From DASSKF01 sp035690725 (GTDB lineage: Bacteria > Actinomycetota > Actinomycetes > Actinomycetales > Dermatophilaceae): a DNA stretch of 11,152 nucleotides. The DNA lies in NCBI GenBank assembly GCA_035690725.1, contig DASSKF010000182.1, positions 1 through 11,152 on the forward strand, written 5' to 3'. The stretch's first letter is position 1, and each line of letters starts with the position of its first letter. The notes beneath the pieces were generated by a model, which had not been told where the DNA came from, ran no database searches, and saw only the letters and a program-made list of their open reading frames with translations. The translations under genes and the position numbers were made by a program. Below, one piece after another: positions 6,785 to 11,152 of the stretch.

Positions 6785-7443
6785 GACTTGTCCCGGACCG
6801 GCGAGCCGGGCACCGGCACCAGGGTCACCCGGGAGCCGGCGTCGACCGCGGCGATCACCTGCTCCACGGTCTCGTCGGGGACGAGCACCTGCACCGACGC
6901 CTCCCCCGTGCCGATGCCCAGGCCGCCCGAGGGGTTCGGCACCCGCGCGACCGAGACGGACTGCAGCGTGCGCTCGGGCTCGGCCCAGGTCTCGCGGGCG
7001 GCGTCGTCGACGCGCTCGCTGACCCAGAGGTCGACCACCGACCCGACGACGAGCGAGCGCACCGCCGCGCCGTCCACCGGCACGCTCACCGCCTTGACGC
7101 CGACCTCCTCCCGGCTGCCGAGCGCCGACCGGGGCAGCAGCTCGCCGGCCCGCACCTCGCGCAGCACGAAGGTGTCGTGGGGCAGCGGACGCGAGCCGTC
7201 GGCATACAGGTGCAGGTCCTCGGCGCGCACGGCCACCCGCTTGACGTCCCCGTCCTCGAGCCGCTGGCCGGGGACCACGTTGCCGGTCACGGCATAGACC
7301 GGGACCGTGTCGTCCGCGGCGGCCACGACCTTCGCGCCGGCGACGATGGAGACCAGCACGAGGACGACACCGACGAGCAGCCGCGTGTCCTTCCAGGAGG
7401 GCCGCTGCAGGCGTGTGGCGGTGGGCGTGGGCAGCTCGGGCAC
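6781..7443 (-). CDS. SAF-domain membrane protein, CpaB/RcpC-like
   Basis: This 220-aa protein starts MPELPTPTATRLQRPSWKDT, followed by one membrane helix (about residues 21-43). A SAF/β-clip domain then runs from VYAVTGNVVPGQRLEDGDV through FVLREVRAGELLPRSALG. The C-terminal half contains GSVVDLWVS and a VQVLVPDETVEQVIAAV segment. CpaB/RcpC proteins act at the outside of the membrane in Flp pilus assembly. The GTG at 7443 is chosen because AAGGGGG lies four bases upstream and homologues begin at PELPTPT; an in-frame GTG at 7461 would add six residues. An ATG at 7530 is too long for the family. It is the first gene of the five-gene operon and is divergent from the small helix-turn-helix gene. 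Confidence 0.82.
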   Translation of the reverse strand: MPELPTPTATRLQRPSWKDTRLLVGVVLVLVSIVAGAKVVAAADDTVPVYAVTGNVVPGQRLEDGDVKRVAVRAEDLHLYADGSRPLPHDTFVLREVRAGELLPRSALGSREEVGVKAVSVPVDGAAVRSLVVGSVVDLWVSERVDDAARETWAEPERTLQSVSVARVPNPSGGLGIGTGEASVQVLVPDETVEQVIAAVDAGSRVTLVPVPGSPVRDKS

Positions 7444-7447
7444 GGGT

Positions 7448-7454
7448 CCCCCTT
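7448..7454 (-). promoter_or_regulatory. Ribosome binding site deciding the SAF-protein start
   Basis: AAGGGGG (minus strand) stands four bases before the GTG at 7443. It supports that start over the GTG at 7461 or the ATG at 7530. Confidence 0.6.
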
Positions 7455-7484
7455 CAGGCGGTGTCACGTCTCCCCCGGCGGCCG

Positions 7485-7515
7485 ATCCTGCCACCAGACC
7501 GCTACCGGAGGTCAA
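7485..7515 (-). promoter_or_regulatory. Candidate promoter for the SAF-to-DUF6912 operon
   Basis: On the minus strand, TTGACC (7515-7510) is followed after 19 bases by CAGGAT (7490-7485). The -35 is a good match to the housekeeping consensus. The spacer is long and the -10 is only fair. A start near 7478 would leave a leader of about 35 bases. Confidence 0.35.
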
Positions 7516-7557
7516 ACCGGTCCTCAGCATGCCCCTTCGGGCCAGCCCCGCCGACGG

Positions 7558-7566
7558 TTGTCCACA
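7558..7566 (+). promoter_or_regulatory. Exact actinobacterial DnaA-box sequence
   Basis: TTGTCCACA matches the high-GC form of the DnaA box. It lies in the divergent intergenic region between the SAF operon and the helix-turn-helix gene. A single box may bind DnaA weakly. The match could also belong to another regulator. Confidence 0.5.
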
Positions 7567-7591
7567 GGGCGCCACAGGACGTGACAGGACG
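7564..7591 (+). repeat. Three ACAGG direct repeats at 10-bp period
   Basis: ACAGG occurs at 7564, 7574 and 7584; the last two extend to ACAGGACG. The exact 10-bp phase puts them on one face of the helix. They overlap the DnaA-box match and lie upstream of the small BldC/Xis-like gene. BldC is known to bind direct repeats as a cooperative head-to-tail multimer. Confidence 0.6.
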
Positions 7592-7627
7592 CAACCGCAG
7601 GAGGGGCATGATGTCTGGACAGTGACG

Positions 7628-7633
7628 TAGGAT
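7628..7633 (+). promoter_or_regulatory. Candidate -10 element for the helix-turn-helix gene
   Basis: TAGGAT is a near-ideal actinobacterial -10. No convincing -35 sits 16-18 bases upstream, so the promoter may need an activator. Confidence 0.3.
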
Positions 7634-7636
7634 CTG

Positions 7637-7654
7637 GGTCAAGACCTGGTCAAG
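7637..7654 (+). repeat. GGTCAAG direct repeat at 11-bp period
   Basis: GGTCAAG occurs at 7637-7643 and 7648-7654, one helical turn apart. It lies just downstream of the candidate -10 and before the helix-turn-helix gene, so it could be an autoregulatory site. Confidence 0.5.
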
Positions 7655-7711
7655 CCCTCCGGGCGGCACGGCTCCCTGTCCGTCGCCGCCCCCACCGCAC
7701 GGGAGCCCTCC

Positions 7712-7933
7712 ATGCCGCAACGTTTCGTCCAGCTGTCCGACGTCGCCGAGACGCTCAACATCTCCTCGGCGCAGGCCTACGCGCTCGTGCGCTCCGGCGA
7801 GCTGCCCGCCATCAAGGTCGGCGGCCGCGGGCAGTGGCGGGTCGAGGCGAGCGAGCTGGAGAACTACATCCAGCGCATGTATGCCGAGACGAAGACCTTC
7901 GTGCAGGCCCACCCCTTCGGACAGGGCGAGTAG
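7712..7933 (+). CDS. BldC/excisionase-like helix-turn-helix DNA-binding protein
   Basis: This 73-aa protein is almost entirely a MerR-like winged helix-turn-helix. It has VQLSDVAETLNISSAQAYAL (6-25) as the first helices, RSGELPAIKVGGRGQWRV as recognition segment and wing, and ELENYIQRMYAETKTF as a closing helix. Such stand-alone domains occur as BldC-type developmental regulators and as phage or plasmid excisionases. No integrase or phage gene is near, so a chromosomal regulator is more likely. GGGAG at 7701-7705 lies six bases before the ATG. It is transcribed divergently from the SAF operon across a region rich in phased direct repeats, which makes that operon and itself the first candidate targets (inference). 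This is a well-conserved small protein of actinobacteria. Confidence 0.88.
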   Translation: MPQRFVQLSDVAETLNISSAQAYALVRSGELPAIKVGGRGQWRVEASELENYIQRMYAETKTFVQAHPFGQGE

Positions 7934-7966
7934 CAGCCGGCGCCGCCCGCCAGTCCCCCGCGCGGC

Positions 7967-8015
7967 CCCCTCAGTTCCGGCGCACCAGTGCCGCCCCTCA
8001 GTGCCGGCGCACCAG
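7967..8015. repeat. 27-bp-period tandem duplication spanning the stop codon of the 7998-8552 gene
   Basis: The 22-bp blocks 7967-7988 and 7994-8015 differ at one base (T/G) and are offset by 27 bp. Because 27 is a multiple of three, both copies carry a TGA in the same minus-strand frame. Confidence 0.9.
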
Positions 8016-8552
8016 CGAGACCGCCGCGAACGGCACACTCCGGCGCGAGCGCACGTTGCGTGGCCGCCGGGGCAGGTCCGCCGGGTGCTCGCTCACGTCG
8101 AACACGTCCGAGCCGACCACGTCGATGGTGCCGGTCGTCTGCCCACCGGAGGCGTCCACGACGGTGACGACCGCGCGGTCCCGGGCGAGGCCCCGCAGCG
8201 CATGACCGAAGCCGAACCGTCTCGGTAGCACCCGCTCGGTCGCGGCGTGCGGGCTGAGCCCGCCCAGCGCCATCACGGCGGACAGCGGAACGAGCCCGCC
8301 CCCGGCGGCAGCGTCGTCGCCGAGGACGAACCAGTCGGCCCCCACGTCGACCACGGCTCCGCGCACCGTGGTCCCGCCCAGCAGCCGGGCGTCCAGGCTG
8401 CCGTCCTCGTCGAGCGTGGCCAGGAGCCGCTCGTGCACCCCGACCAGGGCCCGCTCCCGCCGGGTGCGGTCGGCCACCTCGAGATCGAGGTCGCGCCGCT
8501 CCTCCGCGGCGAGCCGGCCCTCGAGGTCGTCGAACAGCTCGCGCCATCGCAT
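7998..8552 (-). CDS. Conserved actinobacterial protein of unknown function
   Basis: This 184-aa soluble protein opens MRWRELFDDLEGRLAAEERR and continues with a charged helical region (EVADRTRRERALVGVHERLLA, to about residue 48). It then has β-rich segments such as GTTVRGAVVDVGADWFVLGD (61-80) and a basic C-terminus. The start pattern MRW-x-ELF-x-DLE followed by a β-barrel-like middle is recurrent in actinobacterial hypotheticals, sometimes mislabelled as Fis-type regulators. I see no catalytic motif, signal peptide or membrane helix. The ATG at 8552 is the first in the frame. The gene converges with the helix-turn-helix gene with a 64-bp gap and is divergent from the LysM gene. Its stop lies in a 27-bp duplication; readthrough would add GAALVRRN before the next in-frame TGA. 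Confidence 0.78.
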   Translation of the reverse strand: MRWRELFDDLEGRLAAEERRDLDLEVADRTRRERALVGVHERLLATLDEDGSLDARLLGGTTVRGAVVDVGADWFVLGDDAAAGGGLVPLSAVMALGGLSPHAATERVLPRRFGFGHALRGLARDRAVVTVVDASGGQTTGTIDVVGSDVFDVSEHPADLPRRPRNVRSRRSVPFAAVSLVRRH

Positions 8553-8601
8553 GCCGGCGATTGTGCCGCAGCCGGGCTAGTCACTGCGTAGTAGCCCTCA
8601 G

Positions 8602-8634
8602 TTGTCCACAAATCCACAGGAGCACCTGTGGACA
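8602..8634. promoter_or_regulatory. DnaA-box-like cluster with inverted repeat in the LysM promoter region
   Basis: TTGTCCACA (8602-8610) is an exact actinobacterial DnaA box. TGTGGACA (8627-8634) is the inverse of TGTCCACA (8603-8610). The 8-bp arms TCCACAGG (8613-8620) and CCTGTGGA (8625-8632) form a perfect inverted repeat around AGCA. It may bind DnaA or a dimeric regulator acting on the LysM gene or the divergent gene. Confidence 0.5.
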
Positions 8635-8658
8635 GAGGCAACCACACGCAAACTGCGT

Positions 8659-8664
8659 TAACGT
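8659..8664 (+). promoter_or_regulatory. Candidate -10 element for the LysM operon
   Basis: TAACGT fits the TANNNT form of an actinobacterial -10 and overlaps the palindrome CGTTAACG. No good -35 is seen at normal spacing; the inverted-repeat cluster ends about 25 bases upstream. Confidence 0.3.
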
Positions 8665-8695
8665 GGCCCTCCGACGGGATCGAAGGAGGGGAACC

Positions 8696-9541
8696 ATGCG
8701 CGATACGGCGCCCGACACCCGCCACTGGACGGCCGCGGCCCGGGGGACGGTGGCGGCGACGGCCTGCGCGGCCCTGGCAGGGGCGATCGGGCTAGTCACC
8801 CGGCAGGAGCTGCAGCAGGTGCGCGCGCTGCCGGCAGCACGCCCCGGCGAGGCCGTCGTGGTCATTGCCGGGGCGCTGGCCACGCTCGTCCTCGGCTGGC
8901 TGGCACTGCTGCTGGCCCTGACGACGTGTGCGGCGCTGCCCGGGGCCCTCGGCCGCCTGGCCCGGCGCCTCATGCTCCGCGTCGCCCCGTCGTGGGCGCC
9001 CCGGCTGTCGGCAGCGGTGCTCGGGGTGGTGGTCGTGACGGCCACGGGCACGGCGGCCGCCCACGCTGCCGCTCCGCGGGCGACGCCGGCCGGCGCGGGA
9101 GGACCGATCGCCGGGTTCACGACGATCTCGCGGGTGGTCGCCGGCGCGCCGGACCCCTCGTTCGGCGCGCCCGCTGCGGGCCGGGACGCCGCCGCGGGCC
9201 TGGACGCCGCCGCGGGCAGCGCCGCCCCCGAGCCCGGCTGGACCGCCCCCCGTCCCCCGCGCCGGCACCCCGCGGACCAGGCAGCACTGGTGACCAGCGC
9301 TCCCCGCCCGGGCTGGGCCCCCGAGGACGAGCCCGAGCAGCAGGTCGTGCGCCGGGGCGACTCGCTGTGGAGCATCGCCGCCCGCCACCTCGGCCCGGAC
9401 GCCACGCCGAGCCGCATCGCGGCCGAGTGGCCCCGCTGGTATGCCGCGAACCGTCACCTGATCGGTGACGACCCGGGGCTCATCGTCCCGGGACAGGTGC
9501 TGCAGGCACCGGCCGACGGCGACCTGGGGATGGCGTCGTGA
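8696..9541 (+). CDS. LysM-domain membrane protein
   Basis: This 281-aa protein has three likely membrane helices (about residues 15-34, 52-81 and 102-126). A Pro/Ala-rich linker (about 127-215) and one LysM domain follow (about 216-272: VVRRGDSLWSIAARHLGPDA through NRHLIGDDPGLIVPGQVLQA). LysM binds peptidoglycan or related N-acetylglucosamine polymers, so the protein probably ties the membrane to the cell wall. No enzymatic domain is present. The start is the ATG at 8696, preceded by a strong AAGGAGGGG; an upstream in-frame extension is rejected. The linker includes an 18-bp DNA repeat. The stop overlaps the next start as GTGA. LysM proteins of this type sit beside Rv3235-type genes in many actinobacteria. 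Confidence 0.88.
   Translation: MRDTAPDTRHWTAAARGTVAATACAALAGAIGLVTRQELQQVRALPAARPGEAVVVIAGALATLVLGWLALLLALTTCAALPGALGRLARRLMLRVAPSWAPRLSAAVLGVVVVTATGTAAAHAAAPRATPAGAGGPIAGFTTISRVVAGAPDPSFGAPAAGRDAAAGLDAAAGSAAPEPGWTAPRPPRRHPADQAALVTSAPRPGWAPEDEPEQQVVRRGDSLWSIAARHLGPDATPSRIAAEWPRWYAANRHLIGDDPGLIVPGQVLQAPADGDLGMAS
9176..9211. repeat. 18-bp tandem repeat in the LysM-protein linker
   Basis: Two 18-bp copies beginning GCGGGCC differ at one base and are followed by a partial third. They encode a repeated Ala-Ala-Gly-x-Asp-Ala pattern in the linker, in frame. Confidence 0.8.
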
Positions 9542-10065
9542 GCGCGGCACCCCGCAAGCCGGCGCCCCCGGCCCGCCACCTGCGCATCCTGCCGATCCCC
9601 GACTCCGCGCCCCCACCGGTCGACCCGACGACGCTGGCGGACCGGCGCCGCAGCCCCTACGTGCAGGGCACGCTGGCGGTGGACTTCCGCAACTGCGGCG
9701 ACGACCCCGACTTCGGGCCGCAGGCCACGGCCACCGCCCAGCTCCCGCACGCCGGCCGCTGGGTCGTGCAGATGGCCCAGGCGGTCATCGAGACGGTCAG
9801 CGGCGCGCGCTCGCCGAGCCAGCTGGTGCGGTTCACCACGCCCGAGGTGCACGCGTCACTGTCCCGGCGCTCGGCCGCCGCCGGGCGCCGCAGCCGGACG
9901 CCCGGGCGGCGAGCCGTGATCCGCCGGACCCGCGTGTGCCACCCGGCCGACGGCGTCGTCGAGGCCGCCGTGGTCGTCAACGACAACGGCCGGATCCGGG
10001 CGATGGCGATGCGGCTCACCGGGGTGGACGGCCGCTGGCTGATCACCGCCCTGCAGCTGGGCTGA
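9538..10065 (+). CDS. Rv3235-type (DUF6459) protein
   Basis: This 175-aa soluble protein has a Pro-rich N-terminal tail (1-45) followed by a compact α/β domain: GRWVVQMAQAVIETVSGARS (about 73-92), LVRFTTPEVHASLSRRS (96-112), a basic loop, RVCHPADGVVEAAVVVNDNG, and a terminal GRWLITALQLG. This arrangement matches the actinobacterial Rv3235/DUF6459 family, whose function is unknown. The GTG at 9538 overlaps the LysM stop as GTGA, so the two are translationally coupled and probably work together. Proximity to secA is a conserved trait of the family. Its stop is 6 bp from the convergent stop of secA. No catalytic residues are recognised. Confidence 0.82.
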   Translation: MSAAPRKPAPPARHLRILPIPDSAPPPVDPTTLADRRRSPYVQGTLAVDFRNCGDDPDFGPQATATAQLPHAGRWVVQMAQAVIETVSGARSPSQLVRFTTPEVHASLSRRSAAAGRRSRTPGRRAVIRRTRVCHPADGVVEAAVVVNDNGRIRAMAMRLTGVDGRWLITALQLG

Positions 10066-10071
10066 CTCGGG

Positions 10072-11152
10072 TCAGCGCTTCTTCTTGGCCTGGCGCTGGG
10101 CCTTGCGGCGCTCCTTGCGCGACATCCCGTCGTTCGGGCGGGCGGTGCGGGCCCCACCGGAGCCGTCGCCGTCCATGCTGCGCACCTGCACCGAGCCGTC
10201 CTCGGACGGGCTCGAGTAGGACAGGCCGCGCGCCTGCGGCTGCTCGTCCAGGCCCTTGCCGTGGATGACCGGCGCCTGCCGGGCGGCGGCGGCGCCGACC
10301 GGCTGGAGCTCCGGCTCCTCGGCCTGCCCGGCGCCGACCGGTGCTCCGGCGGGCTGCCCGGTGGGCTGCCCGTCGTCCTGGCCGTCAGACTGACCGACCG
10401 CGACCGGCTGGCCGTCCGCGGACGCCTCCGGCTGCGCGGCCACCGCGGCCTGGGCCTCCTCGACGTTGATCTCGACGTTGAACAGGTAGGCGACCGACTC
10501 CTCCTTGATCGCCTCGTTCATCGCCTCGAACAGGTTGAAGCCCTCGCGCTGGTACTCCACGACCGGGTCCTTCTGGGCCATCGCCCGCAGGCCGATGCCC
10601 TCCTTGAGGTAGTCCATCTCGTAGAGGTGCTCGCGCCACTTGCGGTCCAGCACCGAGAGCACCACCCGGCGCTCCACCTCGCGCATGACGTCCTCGCCGA
10701 GCTCCTCCTCGCGCGCGTCGTAGGCGTGCTGCGCGTCGGACATGACCTCCGAGGACAGCATCTCGGCGGTGATGCTGGTGCGCCCGCCGGCGGCCTCCTC
10801 GAACTCGGCGAGGGTGAACGAGACCGGGTAGAGCTGCTTGAGGGCGACCCACAGCTGCTCGAGGTCCCAGTCCTCGGCGAAGCCGTCGGCGGTCGCCGCG
10901 TCGATGTAGCTGGTGATGACGTCGTTGATGAACAGCCGGATCTGGTCCTCGAGGTCCTCGCCCTCGAGCACCCGCCGCCGCTCCTCGTAGATGACCTCGC
11001 GCTGCCGGTTCAGCACGTCGTCGTACTTGAGGACGTTCTTGCGCATCTCGTAGTTCTGGCCCTCGACCTGCGCCTGGGCGCTCGCGATCGAGCGGGAGAC
11101 CATCTTGGACTCGATGGGGACCTCGTCCTCCATCTTCGCCGTGCTCATGAAC
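10072..11152 (-). CDS. secA: Preprotein translocase ATPase SecA, C-terminal part (5' end outside the window)
   Basis: About 360 residues of the motor ATPase that pushes proteins through SecYEG are visible. The scaffold motif MRKNVLKYDDVLNRQREVIY lies near the visible start. The later helical block has LDRKWREHLYEMDYLKEGI, GLRAMAQKDPVVEYQREG and FNLFEAMNEAI. These define SecA unambiguously. The tail is a Gly/Gln/Ala-rich, low-complexity linker (with DGQ/GQP repeats), then LSYSSPSEDG, and ends in a basic stretch KERRKAQRQAKKKR. No zinc-binding SEC-C motif (CxCxSGK...CHG) is present. Nucleotide-binding domains are upstream and not visible. An internal Met at 11148 is not the true start because the frame remains open to the window edge. 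Confidence 0.97.
   Translation of the reverse strand, partial: FMSTAKMEDEVPIESKMVSRSIASAQAQVEGQNYEMRKNVLKYDDVLNRQREVIYEERRRVLEGEDLEDQIRLFINDVITSYIDAATADGFAEDWDLEQLWVALKQLYPVSFTLAEFEEAAGGRTSITAEMLSSEVMSDAQHAYDAREEELGEDVMREVERRVVLSVLDRKWREHLYEMDYLKEGIGLRAMAQKDPVVEYQREGFNLFEAMNEAIKEESVAYLFNVEINVEEAQAAVAAQPEASADGQPVAVGQSDGQDDGQPTGQPAGAPVGAGQAEEPELQPVGAAAARQAPVIHGKGLDEQPQARGLSYSSPSEDGSVQVRSMDGDGSGGARTARPNDGMSRKERRKAQRQAKKKR

Larger units (their letters stand above)
281..9446. repeat. Dispersed octamer GTATGCCG (nine sites)
   Basis: Plus-strand copies are at 281-288, 5530-5537, 7879-7886 and 9439-9446. Minus-strand copies are at 359-366, 2110-2117, 4113-4120, 7200-7207 and 7290-7297 (the last reads CTATGCCG). 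All are inside genes. The word contains TAT, which is otherwise very rare here. Confidence 0.75.

Noticed and set aside
5453..7297. Plus-strand open frame (614 codons) opposite the ATPase and SAF genes
   Set aside because: It spans two convincing minus-strand genes and their junction, has low-complexity composition and no credible ribosome site.
7712..7933. Prophage excisionase marking an integrated element
   Set aside because: No integrase, attachment-site repeat or tRNA is present. Small proteins of this kind are common chromosomal regulators in actinobacteria.
7558..8634. Chromosomal replication origin
   Set aside because: There are only a few DnaA-box matches, no AT-rich unwinding region, and no dnaA/dnaN/rpmH nearby.
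8561..8695. 45-codon upstream extension of the LysM protein
   Set aside because: It crosses the promoter-like region. The ATG at 8696 has a strong AAGGAGGGG site and begins at the expected N-terminus.

Overview
The window is very GC-rich (roughly 70% or more by eye). Its proteins point to an actinomycete: a DUF6912 protein, an Rv3235-type protein beside secA, a BldC/Xis-like helix-turn-helix protein, a wax ester synthase/DGAT, and an ECF42-type sigma factor. The overall style suggests Micrococcales, possibly Intrasporangiaceae/Dermatophilaceae. That family placement is an inference, because no rRNA or other marker is present. GTG starts and stop/start overlaps are common.

Layout. (1) Positions 1-117 hold the C-terminal end of an ISL3-family transposase running in from outside; the element probably ends near 140. 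(2) Positions 200-2194, minus strand, form a compact operon: two DGPF/YCII proteins followed by an ECF42-type sigma factor. A promoter matching the ECF42 motif lies upstream, so the sigma factor probably activates its own operon. (3) Positions 2373-7443, minus strand, hold five genes whose ends overlap at every junction: a membrane-anchored SAF-domain (CpaB/RcpC-like) protein, a CpaE/TadZ-like ATPase, a WS/DGAT acyltransferase, a patatin-like lipase, and a DUF6912 protein. Lipid synthesis and lipid hydrolysis genes therefore sit in one transcript with two Flp-pilus-type proteins, with no pilin or TadA in view. (4) Positions 7444-7711 form a divergent control region with an exact actinobacterial DnaA-box sequence and helically phased direct repeats. 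It drives a small BldC/Xis-like DNA-binding protein (7712-7933, plus). (5) Positions 7998-8552, minus strand, encode a conserved actinobacterial protein whose stop codon lies inside a 27-bp duplication. (6) A second divergent region (8553-8695) carries another DnaA-box cluster. It precedes a coupled plus-strand pair: a LysM membrane protein and an Rv3235-type protein. (7) The 3' part of secA (10072 to the window end, minus) converges on that pair with 6 bp between the stop codons.

The strongest unexplained signal is a dispersed octamer, GTATGCCG. It appears eight times exactly (plus one CTATGCCG), on both strands and mostly inside genes, and its use forces rare codons (Tyr TAT, Ala GCA, Ile ATA). 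No CRISPR array, tRNA, rRNA or complete mobile element was seen. No gene-free stretch exceeds 300 bases.
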